Shown in pieces: positions 1-8,610 of a stretch of DNA of 36,585 bases. The DNA comes from a virus. The stretch spans positions 1 through 36,585 of IMG/VR virus record IMGVR_UViG_3300044516_001528, one strand, 5' to 3'. Numbering within the stretch: position 1 is the stretch's first letter; the number at the start of each line of letters is the position of its first letter. The position numbers and the translations under genes were made by a program. A model generated the notes under the pieces. That model saw only the letters and a program-made list of their open reading frames with translations. It did no database searches and was not told where the DNA came from.

Positions 1-102
1 ATCATTAGAAGGACTTCTTCTAAAATCATCGGCGTTATAAACAGGTATACCGGCCTCATCCAATCCCTCATAGGATTCAAATTCTAGTAGGTGCTTCATC
101 AT
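1..102 (-). CDS. 5' fragment of a small gene with a capsid-targeting-like N-terminus, cut by the left window edge
   Basis: Thirty-four codons are open from a double ATG (bases 102-97) to the left edge, so only the N-terminus is seen. It begins MMKHLLEFESYEGLDE followed by AG, which fits the tag MK-x-hydrophobic-x-x-F-x-x-[F/Y] ending in L-D-E that recurs on other genes here. The same KHLL-[ED]-F-x-SY string begins the protein at 10736-11161. A GATATATA element lies 22 bases upstream of the start. The function of the rest is unknown. The reading frame is well supported by the tag and promoter, although it is short. Confidence 0.6.
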   Translation of the reverse strand, partial: MMKHLLEFESYEGLDEAGIPVYNADDFRRSPSND

Positions 103-116
103 TTAACTTTTTATTC

Positions 117-124
117 TATATATC
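117..124 (-). promoter_or_regulatory. Late-type promoter element GATATATA
   Basis: GATATATA on the minus strand begins 22 bases upstream of the ATG at 102 and is followed by an AT-rich stretch. It is one of a set of identical elements in front of genes in this window and resembles the T4 late promoter TATAAATA. The promoter role is inferred. Confidence 0.45.
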
Positions 125-134
125 TAGAATTTGA

Positions 135-1400
135 TTACTTTTTTTTATTGTTAGCTTTATCAGCCTCCATTTTAGTAATCTGCGCATGCTTGGCTTTCTC
201 GTGTGCTCCCTTTTTATAGAACTCCATATTTTTTAGTAATCTGTTTTGTTCATCACTCGGAAGAGTTTTAAAGAAAGGTGCAGTTATGATGGCATTGGTT
301 TTTTCCATAGCTATTTCAGGATTTCCTATATAATGAGCTGCTAACGAGTACTCGTCAAGCAATCTCCATTGCCATATCTCTGCTTCTATGAAAAGTATAT
401 CCTGAGTCCCTCTAGTTTTTATTCCAATGTCTCCGTACGCAAAGGCAATAAGAAATCTTTTTTGCTCTCTATATTTCCTCATGGTGTGGAAAAGAGCCTC
501 CAATCTAGATGGTCTATATTCCCAAGCTCTCGAATAAAGATTAGTAACTTCCTCTATAGGAGCACCCATTCTTTCCTTCATCTTAGCAATCATATACATG
601 GAGTAGTAAACTTCCTCTTCCCAGCCACCCATGGCAATTCTCTTATTGTATGCTTCTATAGATTTTTCCAACTGATCAGAATCTCTGTAACTCTGAGCAA
701 GATAAAACATATATCTGTCATTATCAGGTTCCTTTACAAGAGCTTCCTCTAATATTACTGCATCCTTTGAGTATTTTTCTTCCAATGAAGCGGCTCTCTT
801 AAGAGGTGAGATATCAGCCATAACAAAGGCATTTGGAACGGGAGCTTGGTATATCTGCTCTTTTTTTTCATCCAGGTGCAGGTACTCATGCAGAACCCCC
901 TTATATACCCAGTTCTGATCAGATTTAACAATCTGTGCTCTATGGTATTGAAGATTATTCAGCTTATATAAGATCTGATAGCAATCGGGAAATTTGTCAA
1001 GCCCAGCAAAAGGATTAACATTTGGATTTTCCTGTATGAATGTATCATCCGCATCTATAATCCATCTATAGTCGCATTTACCCTTTGCTAAATTTAAACT
1101 TTCAGTTCTATTGACTTCAAAGTTTACCCAAGGTCTCTGGTGTAATTCTCCAGGAATTCCCAAGGATTCCATAGTTTTATTGATAACCTCCAAGGTATTA
1201 TCACTTGATCCTGTGTCTACGATGACCCAATATTTAATATACGGAGCAACCGCTCTAAGACATCTTTCCATAGTGTCTTCCTCGTCTTTTACAATCATAA
1301 CCAGACAAAGGTCTATTACCTGAATGTTATTATGTACGGGTCTAGCTACATTAATCGGAGCAGCTACCTTTTTTTGTTTCTTTTTATTCTTAACAGCCAT
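135..1400 (-). CDS. Family 2 glycosyltransferase with C-terminal TPR-like repeats
   Basis: 421 residues. After a lysine-rich N-terminus, residues 31-70 carry the GT-A nucleotide-sugar fold start (LCLVMIVKDEED, then VIVDTGSSDNT), and residues 113-118 carry the metal-binding DXD-type motif (IIDADD). These are hallmarks of family 2 glycosyltransferases. The C-terminal half is helical and includes a TPR-like segment (DNDRYMFYLAQSYRDSDQLEKS is split here as DNDRYMFYLAQS and YRDSDQLEKS). Proteins of this build usually transfer a sugar to protein or surface glycans. The acceptor cannot be told from sequence; a virion protein, host envelope or phage DNA are all possible. It is the first complete gene of the minus-strand run at the left edge, with no visible terminator after it. 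Confidence 0.8.
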   Translation of the reverse strand: MAVKNKKKQKKVAAPINVARPVHNNIQVIDLCLVMIVKDEEDTMERCLRAVAPYIKYWVIVDTGSSDNTLEVINKTMESLGIPGELHQRPWVNFEVNRTESLNLAKGKCDYRWIIDADDTFIQENPNVNPFAGLDKFPDCYQILYKLNNLQYHRAQIVKSDQNWVYKGVLHEYLHLDEKKEQIYQAPVPNAFVMADISPLKRAASLEEKYSKDAVILEEALVKEPDNDRYMFYLAQSYRDSDQLEKSIEAYNKRIAMGGWEEEVYYSMYMIAKMKERMGAPIEEVTNLYSRAWEYRPSRLEALFHTMRKYREQKRFLIAFAYGDIGIKTRGTQDILFIEAEIWQWRLLDEYSLAAHYIGNPEIAMEKTNAIITAPFFKTLPSDEQNRLLKNMEFYKKGAHEKAKHAQITKMEADKANNKKK

Positions 1401-1433
1401 TTAAAACTTTTTAGTTATTATAGTTTAGTTATC

Positions 1434-2072
1434 CTATTTTGCTCCCTTTTTTTTCGATATTTTTATCGATTCAACTTCACCGACCGGATCAAATTTTATA
1501 TATGATGTATATTTTTCATCCAGTTCTCTTTTTATACCTCTTCTATTTCTACTTACGTTTATTAAAGGGATCTCATATTTACTAAAGAATACGCCATCAA
1601 AAACCCAAACCTTAATATTAAAATATTTATTCTCATATAAACCGTAATCTACTGAGCCAATCTTCAAAAAAAATCTACATTCGAATATATGTTTACCTCT
1701 AAGATACAATTCAATAAATATCCAATTATTATCGTGTGGCGAAGATAATATATTCTGTCCGAAATTAACGCAATATATTATTTTTTTACTATCAAGATCC
1801 AAAATCTTATACTCCAATCCAGCCAAATCAAATATAGATTTTATCAGCTCTGGTATATCATCAGCTTCGCTATATAGATTCAGAAAGCAACTAAGCTCGC
1901 CGGATTCAAATTTTTTCTGACTTTTGATTTCTACCTCGTCATCCTCCCTTACCAATGAAGAAAAATAATCCAGAGAATCATGTAATAGATTTCTCTGGAT
2001 TATTTCTATATTCTTCTGCTGATTTACTTTTTCTTTTACCGATTTTACAAAATCCTCGCTAGATTTTTTCAT
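1434..2072 (-). CDS. Conserved-looking protein of unknown function
   Basis: 212 residues, not recognised. The N-terminus is charged and helical (MKKSSEDFVKSVKEKVNQQK), the middle is beta-rich with several aromatic residues, and the C-terminus is lysine-rich. No signal peptide, membrane segment or catalytic motif is seen. Its start overlaps the last 14 bases of the adenylate kinase gene in another frame, so the two are probably translationally coupled. Codon use and base composition match the neighbours. Confidence 0.6.
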   Translation of the reverse strand: MKKSSEDFVKSVKEKVNQQKNIEIIQRNLLHDSLDYFSSLVREDDEVEIKSQKKFESGELSCFLNLYSEADDIPELIKSIFDLAGLEYKILDLDSKKIIYCVNFGQNILSSPHDNNWIFIELYLRGKHIFECRFFLKIGSVDYGLYENKYFNIKVWVFDGVFFSKYEIPLINVSRNRRGIKRELDEKYTSYIKFDPVGEVESIKISKKKGAK

Positions 2073-2727
2073 CCTTTTTCTTTTTAATCACCTTAAGTCC
2101 TAATTTTTTTACTATAGATTTAAGTACGCCTTCCATACCAAGATCAGCATCGATTTTTATTAATTTTCTACTCTTCTTGTAAAAATCGATAAGTGGAAAT
2201 GTCTTCTCGTTGTATTCGGCAAATCTTTTATCTATAACTTCATCACTAGCATCATCTTTTCTATTCTCCTTTTTAGCTCTATTTCTTATTCTTTCCTTAG
2301 CCTTATCCTCGGGAAGATCCATAAAAATTGCATGATTTAAACCAAGACCCAACTTACCAAGTAAAGAATCAAGTTTTCTTGCTTGCTTTATAGTTCTAGG
2401 ATAACCGTCAAAAATTATACCCTTATTCAGATCAAGTTTTTTAAGCTCTTTTCTAAGCATTTTAAGCATCATCTCATCAGAAATGAACTTTCCACCTTCA
2501 ACTATTTTTTTTAATTCCGGATCATCAGACTTTCTTATCAAATCGCCAGTAGAAATATGATTAATACCAAATTTCTCATTTAATTGCTTCGATAAAGTTC
2601 CTTTACCCGATCCAGGAGCTCCTAGCATAACTAGTACATCGCCTTGAGAATCGGGAAGCTCTCTTTCATTTAAGAATTCGTCGAATTTTTTTACAACTTC
2701 ATCACTAAACCATTTTTTGTTCTCCAT
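2059..2727 (-). CDS. adk: Adenylate kinase (nucleoside monophosphate kinase)
   Basis: 222 residues. The P-loop GAPGSGKGT is at residues 36-44, followed by the NMP-binding motif HISTGDLIR and the signature FDGYPRT. The arginine-containing lid region (RIRNRAKKENRKDD) is the short type without a zinc-binding domain. The enzyme should transfer phosphate from ATP to AMP or a related nucleotide in the cytoplasm. A 30-residue N-terminal extension precedes the usual kinase start. It lies just downstream of nrdA (14-base gap), so it probably serves the same dNTP supply module. The kinase fold is certain; AMP specificity is inferred. Confidence 0.93.
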   Translation of the reverse strand: MENKKWFSDEVVKKFDEFLNERELPDSQGDVLVMLGAPGSGKGTLSKQLNEKFGINHISTGDLIRKSDDPELKKIVEGGKFISDEMMLKMLRKELKKLDLNKGIIFDGYPRTIKQARKLDSLLGKLGLGLNHAIFMDLPEDKAKERIRNRAKKENRKDDASDEVIDKRFAEYNEKTFPLIDFYKKSRKLIKIDADLGMEGVLKSIVKKLGLKVIKKKKDEKI

Positions 2728-2741
2728 TATAATTTATTTTT

Positions 2742-5234
2742 TTAAGAACCGCACATTTCACAATCTTCGGGATTGTCAAGGCTACAAGTAACTCCAGAAA
2801 GTACATCCTCAGCAGCTTTGCTTAATTCCTCACTAGTCATACCATTAATTGTTACATTAGCTGGTCTGGTTGTTTCAGTAGGAACTATCTTTGATTCAGA
2901 TTCTTTCATTGAATTTTTAACTTTCTCCATATCTATACCAAGTCCTACGAGAGCATCAACTGCTGATTTAGTTCTTAGATAGTACATTCCAGTTTTAAGT
3001 CCAGCTTTCCAGGAGTAAAAGTGGGCAGATGTTAGTTTTGCTGAATTCACATTCTCTATAAATAAATTTAAAGATTGGGATTGACATATAAATTTACCTC
3101 TTCCTGCCGACATATCTATAAGATCTTTTTGTTTTATCTCCCAAACAGTCTTATAAACTTCACGAATATTCTCAGGTATTTGTTCTATAGCTTGAACTGA
3201 TCCTTTATTCAGAACGATTAAATTCTTCATATCCTCGCTCCATAATCCTAATGAAATAAGATCTTTTACTAGATGCTTGTTTATTATTATAAACTCACCA
3301 CTTAGAGTTCTTCTTGTGTATATATTCGAAGTGAATGGTTCAAATGCTTCATTGTTACCCATAATCTGTGCTGTTGATGCAGTTGGCATCGGAGCTAACA
3401 ATAAAGAATTTCTTGCTCCATTTTTTATAACATCCTTTCTAAGTTTAGCCCAATCCCATCTTCCAGATAATTGTTCATCATTAAATCCCCACATATTGAA
3501 TTGGAATTCACCCTTAGATAGAGGTGAACCCTGAAATGTCTCATATGCACCTTCTTTCTTAGCAAGTGACATCGAAGCGGACATTGAAGCAAAATATATT
3601 GTTTCAAATACTTCCTCGTTAATTCTTTTAGCTTCGGGAGAAGCAAAAGGAATACCGAGTATCGCAAATAAATCAGCAAGACCCTGAATACCTATACCTA
3701 TTGGTCTATGTCTCATATTGGATTTTTTAGTCTCCGGAGTTGGGTAATAATTAACATCTATAACCTTATTAAGGTTAAGTGTTGTCTGATATGCAACATC
3801 ATAAAGAGCCTGGTGATCCACCTCACATCTTCCCTTAGATATCTTAGAAGTTCTATTATCTGTGGATTTAAGAAATTTATTGACAGGTATAGAAGCAAGG
3901 TTACAAACAGCTTGCTCGTCCTTATCAGTATATTCCATAATCTCCGTACATAGATTGGAACTTTTAATGGTACCTAAATTTTTCTGGTTTGATTTTTTAT
4001 TAGCAGCATCCTTGTATAAAATGTAGGGTGTACCATTCTCAATTTGTGCGTCGAGTATTCTAGTCCAAAGATCTCTAGCTTTCATTGTCTTCCTAGCTTT
4101 ACCCGATGCTTCAGCAGCTTCGTATGCAGCTTCAAATTCGTCTCCGTATAATTCCCAAAGTCCAGGAACATCAGAAGGCGAGAATAAGCTCCAATGCTTG
4201 TCTTCCTCCACCCTTTTCATGAATAAATCAGGAGTCCATAATGCTAAGAAAAGATCTCTAGCTCTAAATTCCTCCTTACCGTGATTTTTTCTAAGCTCTA
4301 TAAAATCCTCGATATCAGAATGCCAAGGTTCAATATAGATAGCAAAAGATCCCTTTCTTTTACCCCCACCCTGATCAACGTATCTAGCTGTTTCGTTAAA
4401 AACTTTAAGCATAGGAATTATTCCATTGGAAGTACCATTTGTACCTCTAATATAAGAACCAGTACCTCTCACGTTATGTACTGCAAGACCAATACCTCCT
4501 GCATTCTGAGATATAGCAGCAACATCAGAAAGGGTTTTATAAATACCAGGAATTGAATCATCCGACATCATCAATAGGAAGCATGAAGATAGTTGAGGTT
4601 TCTTTGTACCTGCATTAAATAATGTTGGTGTAGCGTGAGTCATCATGTGATTCGATAAGAGCTCATATGTTTTAATAACACTCTTTATATCCTCACCCCA
4701 TATTCCCGCGGCTACACGCATGTACATATGCTGTGGTGATTCGCAAACTTGACCATTGGTTTTAAGTAAATAGCTTTTTTCAAGTGTTCTAAATCCGAAA
4801 TATTCAAAATCAAAATCCCTCTCGTGTATAATAGCGCCATCGAGTTTTTGCTTATTTTTCATAACAACCTCATAAGTAAGATCATTAATAAGACCAGCAG
4901 GTTCATTAGTTTCGGGATTTATATAGTCATAAAGGTCCTGTATAGTTTCGGAGAATTTCTTCTTTGTTGTTTTATGCAATCTTGAAACTGCTATTCTTGA
5001 TGCCAATATAGAATAATCAGGATGTCTAGGAATAAGGGAAGCTGCGGTTTCCGCTGTAAGGTTATCAAGCTCTTGAGTTGTTATACCATCATAAATACCT
5101 GCAATAACTTTCTGAGCTACTTCCATAGCGTCCACGTAATCGGTATTTAAACCATAGGTCATCTTTCTTATTCTATTCGATATCTTTTCAAATCTAACAG
5201 CCTCTCTCGAGCCATCTCTTTTAGTTACAAACAT
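2742..5234 (-). CDS. nrdA: Class Ia ribonucleotide reductase, large (catalytic) subunit
   Basis: 830 residues, full length. An N-terminal ATP-cone (about residues 1-90) begins MFVTKRDGSREAVRFEKI. Redox cysteines are C218 (QLSSCFLL) and C444 (AVCNLAS). The radical site is N427-L-C429-T-E431, and the tail ends EDCEMCGS with a C-x-x-C pair for reduction by thioredoxin or glutaredoxin. This layout and tail match the eukaryotic R1 type closely. It reduces ribonucleoside diphosphates with the NrdB radical. It is read after nrdB (26-base gap) and before adenylate kinase, as one operon. No intein or intron interrupts it, although nrdA is a common host for such elements in phages. Confidence 0.97.
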   Translation of the reverse strand: MFVTKRDGSREAVRFEKISNRIRKMTYGLNTDYVDAMEVAQKVIAGIYDGITTQELDNLTAETAASLIPRHPDYSILASRIAVSRLHKTTKKKFSETIQDLYDYINPETNEPAGLINDLTYEVVMKNKQKLDGAIIHERDFDFEYFGFRTLEKSYLLKTNGQVCESPQHMYMRVAAGIWGEDIKSVIKTYELLSNHMMTHATPTLFNAGTKKPQLSSCFLLMMSDDSIPGIYKTLSDVAAISQNAGGIGLAVHNVRGTGSYIRGTNGTSNGIIPMLKVFNETARYVDQGGGKRKGSFAIYIEPWHSDIEDFIELRKNHGKEEFRARDLFLALWTPDLFMKRVEEDKHWSLFSPSDVPGLWELYGDEFEAAYEAAEASGKARKTMKARDLWTRILDAQIENGTPYILYKDAANKKSNQKNLGTIKSSNLCTEIMEYTDKDEQAVCNLASIPVNKFLKSTDNRTSKISKGRCEVDHQALYDVAYQTTLNLNKVIDVNYYPTPETKKSNMRHRPIGIGIQGLADLFAILGIPFASPEAKRINEEVFETIYFASMSASMSLAKKEGAYETFQGSPLSKGEFQFNMWGFNDEQLSGRWDWAKLRKDVIKNGARNSLLLAPMPTASTAQIMGNNEAFEPFTSNIYTRRTLSGEFIIINKHLVKDLISLGLWSEDMKNLIVLNKGSVQAIEQIPENIREVYKTVWEIKQKDLIDMSAGRGKFICQSQSLNLFIENVNSAKLTSAHFYSWKAGLKTGMYYLRTKSAVDALVGLGIDMEKVKNSMKESESKIVPTETTRPANVTINGMTSEELSKAAEDVLSGVTCSLDNPEDCEMCGS

Positions 5235-5260
5235 ATTTTAGGTTAATTTTTTTTTAATTT

Positions 5261-6244
5261 TTAAAAGTCATCATTCATTTCGAACGTATCTGAATTCTTA
5301 TTCATTATACCAGATTTCTGATATTCACCAGTTCTTTTTTCGAAGAAATTAGTTTTTCCTTGTAAAGCAATATTCTCCATGAAGTCAAAAGGACATGTGG
5401 AATTATAAACTTTTGAACAACCTAGATCAACCAATAGTCTATCTGCAACGAACTCGAGATATTGTTTCATAAGATCTTGGTTCATACCAATCAATCTAAC
5501 AGGAAGAGATTCTGTTATAAATTCTTTCTCTATTTCTAATGCACTAGTTATTATCTCCTTTATTCTTTCCTCCGAAACTTTATTAGCTAGGTGTTCATTG
5601 TGCAGTAATACCGCAAAATCACAATGCATACCTTCATCTCTAGAGATCAACTCATTGGAGAAACATAGACCAGGTAATAAACCTCTCTTCTTCATCCAAA
5701 ATATGGAGCAGAAAGAACCACTAAAGAATATACCCTCTACAGCAGCAAATGCAATAAGTCTCTCCTGGAAGCTTGCATTAGATATCCAATTTAGAGCCCA
5801 TTCGGCTTTCTTCTTAACTGCAGGGATCGTGTCAATCGCATTAAACAATCTATCCTTCTCAGCTGGATCCTGGATATAGGTATCAATAAGCAAAGAATAA
5901 GTTTCAGAATGGATATTCTCCATCATTATCTGAAACCCATAGAAAAATTTAGCTTCAGCATATTGAACCTCTCCAACAAAGTTTTCAGCAAGATTCTCAT
6001 TAACGATACCATCTGATGCAGCAAAGAAAGCTAGCACATTCTTGATAAAGTATCTTTCATCGTCATTTAGTTTGTTTCTCCAGTCATTAAGATCCGCAGA
6101 AAGATCTATCTCCTCCGCTGTCCATATACAGGCTTCTTGTTCCTTATATCTGTTCCATATATCATGGTGTTCTATCGGAAAAATGACGAATCTGCCTGGG
6201 TTATTCGCCAAAATTGGTTCTGGTAAAGAGTATCTTCCTTCCAT
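5261..6244 (-). CDS. nrdB: Class Ia ribonucleotide reductase, small (radical) subunit
   Basis: 327 residues. Conserved R2 motifs are present: [12 protein letters not shown] with a metal-ligand aspartate, [20 protein letters not shown] with its glutamate, and [20 protein letters not shown] containing metal ligands and the probable radical tyrosine. The tail ends in NDDF, the peptide that docks on NrdA. It holds the di-iron tyrosyl radical used by NrdA. The sequence is of the eukaryote-like R2 type, as is NrdA. It lies between the dUTPase-like gene (14-base gap) and nrdA. The leader before its ATG is A-rich without a Shine-Dalgarno sequence. Confidence 0.97.
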   Translation of the reverse strand: MEGRYSLPEPILANNPGRFVIFPIEHHDIWNRYKEQEACIWTAEEIDLSADLNDWRNKLNDDERYFIKNVLAFFAASDGIVNENLAENFVGEVQYAEAKFFYGFQIMMENIHSETYSLLIDTYIQDPAEKDRLFNAIDTIPAVKKKAEWALNWISNASFQERLIAFAAVEGIFFSGSFCSIFWMKKRGLLPGLCFSNELISRDEGMHCDFAVLLHNEHLANKVSEERIKEIITSALEIEKEFITESLPVRLIGMNQDLMKQYLEFVADRLLVDLGCSKVYNSTCPFDFMENIALQGKTNFFEKRTGEYQKSGIMNKNSDTFEMNDDF

Positions 6245-6258
6245 TGTTTTAGTTTTTT

Positions 6259-6726
6259 TTAATAATTGTTTTGTTGTCTTCTCCTGTTTTCCAGGTTTTT
6301 GCTCATGTACATATTGTACATTTCAGATGGCGTCATGCCTATAGATATTGCATAATTCATAAAGAAATGAAGCATATCTATTACTTCAAATTTACATTCA
6401 AGTTGATCGTTTTGTGAAAGATCCGAGAATTTTTTCGCTCCATAAGTATCATAAGCGGATTTCCATTTTTTCCAGATCGCATTACCGTTACCATCCTTGA
6501 TTCCACCCAGTGCATCGGTTGCTTCATGAATCTCATCTACCATTGCGTGAGTATTCATATGCCAAAATCCCATAACATCCCGGAGTGTCATTTCTTCAAA
6601 GTTATAACCATAAACATTTTTCTGCGTGTCAGCCTGTAAATTCAGTATGTCCCCAAGAGTGTCACTACTTTTTGAATAGAGATCTTCTATATTTAACTCA
6701 GAGCAACTGTTGTCAATGTTAGCCAT
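6259..6726 (-). CDS. Dimeric (all-alpha) dUTPase-like nucleotide pyrophosphatase
   Basis: 155 residues, all helical. Residues 63-69 read VDEIHEA with the paired glutamates of the MazG/dimeric dUTPase superfamily, W85-KKWK follows, and E114-V-I-D117-M-L-H120 supplies the second metal-binding helix. The C-terminal N-L-E-N-R-R-R segment fits substrate-binding residues of the dimeric dUTPase family (PF08761 type). It probably hydrolyses dUTP to dUMP, feeding thymidylate synthesis and keeping uracil out of DNA. It is the first gene of the operon with nrdB, nrdA and adk. A MazG-like enzyme with another substrate is the main alternative. Confidence 0.8.
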   Translation of the reverse strand: MANIDNSCSELNIEDLYSKSSDTLGDILNLQADTQKNVYGYNFEEMTLRDVMGFWHMNTHAMVDEIHEATDALGGIKDGNGNAIWKKWKSAYDTYGAKKFSDLSQNDQLECKFEVIDMLHFFMNYAISIGMTPSEMYNMYMSKNLENRRRQQNNY

Positions 6727-6770
6727 TTTTATTTAGTTTTTGTTAATTTTTAATTCTCATTACTAGACTC

Positions 6771-6814
6771 TAGATCTCCCTGGGTTTTTATATATCAACC
6801 AGGATTCGGATCTA
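6771..6814. promoter_or_regulatory. Long imperfect inverted repeat containing a late-type promoter element
   Basis: The outer arms TAGATC and GATCTA, and inner arms CCTGG and CCAGG, form a two-part stem around an AT-rich loop containing GATATATA (minus strand, 6796-6789). It lies between the stop of the polymerase fragment (6829) and the dUTPase start (6726), about 70 bases upstream of that start. It could be a weak terminator, a structured leader or an operator for the nrd operon. There is no T-tract after the stem, which argues against a simple terminator. Confidence 0.4.
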
Positions 6815-6828
6815 TCGAGAGTAATACG

Positions 6829-8235
6829 TTAATTTTTTGCTTTCTCTAATTGTTTTTTTAAAACATCAATTTCTAGCTCTAATTCAAGCATTTTATCCTT
6901 GGTTTTTCTTCTCCTCGAATATAGATCCTTGATTATTATTTTAAGTATTGGGTTTTCGTCATCATTACCAAAGTAAGCTCCAGAAGCGCACTTTATCCAA
7001 GAATCCTTGGGATTCAATAGATTCTTTCCTTTATATGATTCTGGAGAAATTCCCCACTGAACCATGGCGTTAGGATACAGAGAAGCAAAGTCATAACATG
7101 CTACCCAACCATGTAATCCCTTTATTGGGTCCTTAACATAACCACCAGCAAATTTAACATGTACCTCCTCTTTTTTCTCAGCAGTAAGAACCTGTTTTCT
7201 TTCAAGAAACTTTTTCATCATCATAACCTCAGTTGACCAGACAGGAGAAAGACATCTGTTTATTTCAACTCCCGATATCATGGCAATCTTAAAGAAAGTT
7301 TGCATGGTCTTAAGTTTCTGGTCTATGTAATGTACAAGAGCACAATCGACAGCATTATAGTAGATAAAATCCTCGAAATTAGATTGGTATAAATCTCTAA
7401 GTGTTCCATCATAAGCTATTTTTTTAAAACCAACCGCTTTTTCTGCAACATAATCAAGTCTATTACTTTCCTTAATCTTAATAACTCTATCCCATTTTTT
7501 ATAGATTTCCAAATAGTCAAACATCAGAAGATGCTGTGGTAATTGTCCCTTTCCTATAAGTGTTTTTCCCGGAGAGATAATCTTAGGATCTATACCGAGT
7601 CTTTTAGCTCTATTCAATAGATAGGGCCAGTCATACCCAAGCCAGTTCCATCCGGTCATTGTTGCCATCTTGGGACCAAGTTCTCTAAAGAATGTGTACA
7701 TCATATCGTACTCGGTTTCAAATTGTTTATATTTGAAACTCCATTCGTCACCGGTTTTTTCGAAGTATTTGTTTATTTTATCATAGATACTTCCCTGCTG
7801 TTCAGGGGTTAGTGGATCAAGACCAAGAATTAATATCTTTCTTTTATCTGTTCCTATACCTATGGAGAGTACCCTATTTTTAGCATTTTCCGTATCAAGT
7901 GATGCTGCCTTGTCTTCCGTTATCTCAACCTCTATATCGACAAAGTATTTCTTAGGTTCTTGATATTCCCATAATGGTTTAGTTAATTCTTCAGGTGCTT
8001 CTATTAGGATCTGTGCCATCCTATATTTGTCATATCTCTCGGTCTTCACCTTTTTTATTGGTTCGCCCTTCCAGTTTGCCCATTCCTTATCTCTTTTGGG
8101 ATCCCCTGGATTGCATCTTTCCCAATTAAATCTTTCTTCCTCGGGTATCGGAACACGAAGGAATGCAAGTTCCCCTTCGGGACCAAAGTGAGATACATTT
8201 AAGTAGCTTCCTTTATTCTCTATATCAATAATCAT
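6829..8235 (-). CDS. 43A: DNA polymerase, family B, N-terminal half (exonuclease plus palm motif A)
   Basis: 468 residues, about half the T4 gp43 length. All three proofreading exonuclease motifs are present: Exo I D100-I-E102, Exo II N197-x-x-x-Y-D202 (GWNWLGYDWPYL), and Exo III Y293-NAV-D297. Palm motif A, D382-FASLYP, follows. The protein then ends after a charged helix (KDKMLELELEIDVLKKQLEKAKN is split as KDKMLELELEID and VLKKQLEKAKN) in the region of the fingers domain. Motif B (K-x3-N-x6-YG) and motif C (DTD) are absent and occur nowhere else in the window. Split gp43 genes broken near here are known in some Aeromonas T4-like phages, so the other half is probably encoded elsewhere. The stop is clean and no frameshifted continuation follows. 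Confidence 0.93.
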   Translation of the reverse strand: MIIDIENKGSYLNVSHFGPEGELAFLRVPIPEEERFNWERCNPGDPKRDKEWANWKGEPIKKVKTERYDKYRMAQILIEAPEELTKPLWEYQEPKKYFVDIEVEITEDKAASLDTENAKNRVLSIGIGTDKRKILILGLDPLTPEQQGSIYDKINKYFEKTGDEWSFKYKQFETEYDMMYTFFRELGPKMATMTGWNWLGYDWPYLLNRAKRLGIDPKIISPGKTLIGKGQLPQHLLMFDYLEIYKKWDRVIKIKESNRLDYVAEKAVGFKKIAYDGTLRDLYQSNFEDFIYYNAVDCALVHYIDQKLKTMQTFFKIAMISGVEINRCLSPVWSTEVMMMKKFLERKQVLTAEKKEEVHVKFAGGYVKDPIKGLHGWVACYDFASLYPNAMVQWGISPESYKGKNLLNPKDSWIKCASGAYFGNDDENPILKIIIKDLYSRRRKTKDKMLELELEIDVLKKQLEKAKN

Positions 8236-8304
8236 CCAGAAATATTTTAATGTATATGTTTTACACCATAATAAACTTATGTTCCGGTCAGATATATAAA
8301 TAAT
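8236..8304. other. Divergent intergenic region between the polymerase fragment and the plus-strand island
   Basis: This short AT-rich gap separates the starts of a minus-strand gene (8235) and a plus-strand gene (8305). It must hold the plus-strand promoter, and the only clear candidate is the GATATATAAATA element at 8291-8302. No convincing minus-strand promoter for the polymerase was recognised. Confidence 0.5.
8291..8302 (+). promoter_or_regulatory. Late-type promoter GATATATAAATA (contains T4-like TATAAATA)
   Basis: This is the plus-strand copy of the element. Bases 8295-8302 read TATAAATA exactly, the T4 late consensus. It is only 14 bases (from the G) upstream of the ATG at 8305. With T4 spacing the transcript would start at or inside the start codon. 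Either the spacing differs here, or the messenger is nearly leaderless, or translation starts downstream. Confidence 0.5.
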
Positions 8305-8610
8305 ATGAAAAATTTAAAAAAATTTGAGGGTTTTATTAATGAGTGGTTGGATTCACCAGGAAGTATCGATGTTCCAGGCCAATCTTACGAGACCCGAGTA
8401 AACAGAAGAAATTATCAAACTGCAGATCCAACAATGCCCGAAACAATAGATGCAATGTATGAAGCAGCTTACTTCCATGATTTTCTTGACGAAAGTGGAA
8501 AATCTGAAGAATTTAATAAATTTCTAGACGGAGAAAAAAAGACAGGTTCTGATATAACAGAATATCTAAAAACCGCATTTCAGAAAAAAAATTCAAAAAA
8601 GGAATCATAA
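8305..8610 (+). CDS. Unknown protein with capsid-targeting-like N-terminus
   Basis: 101 residues. It begins MKNLKKFEGFINE, matching the recurrent tag in this window and ending in I-N-E, a T4-type prohead protease site (cut after E13). The rest is acidic and helical, with no recognised domain. It is the first gene of a two-gene plus-strand island in an otherwise minus-strand region, directly behind a TATAAATA-containing promoter. Its stop TAA overlaps the next start (TAATG). A packaged internal head protein is the working hypothesis. Confidence 0.75.
   Translation: MKNLKKFEGFINEWLDSPGSIDVPGQSYETRVNRRNYQTADPTMPETIDAMYEAAYFHDFLDESGKSEEFNKFLDGEKKTGSDITEYLKTAFQKKNSKKES

Noticed and set aside
369-752. 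127-residue plus-strand open frame
   Set aside because: It lies wholly antisense to the glycosyltransferase gene and has no family pattern; it is a shadow frame.
6259-6828. C-terminal half of the DNA polymerase directly downstream of the N-half
   Set aside because: The next gene downstream is a dUTPase-like protein, and no frame contains motif B or C.
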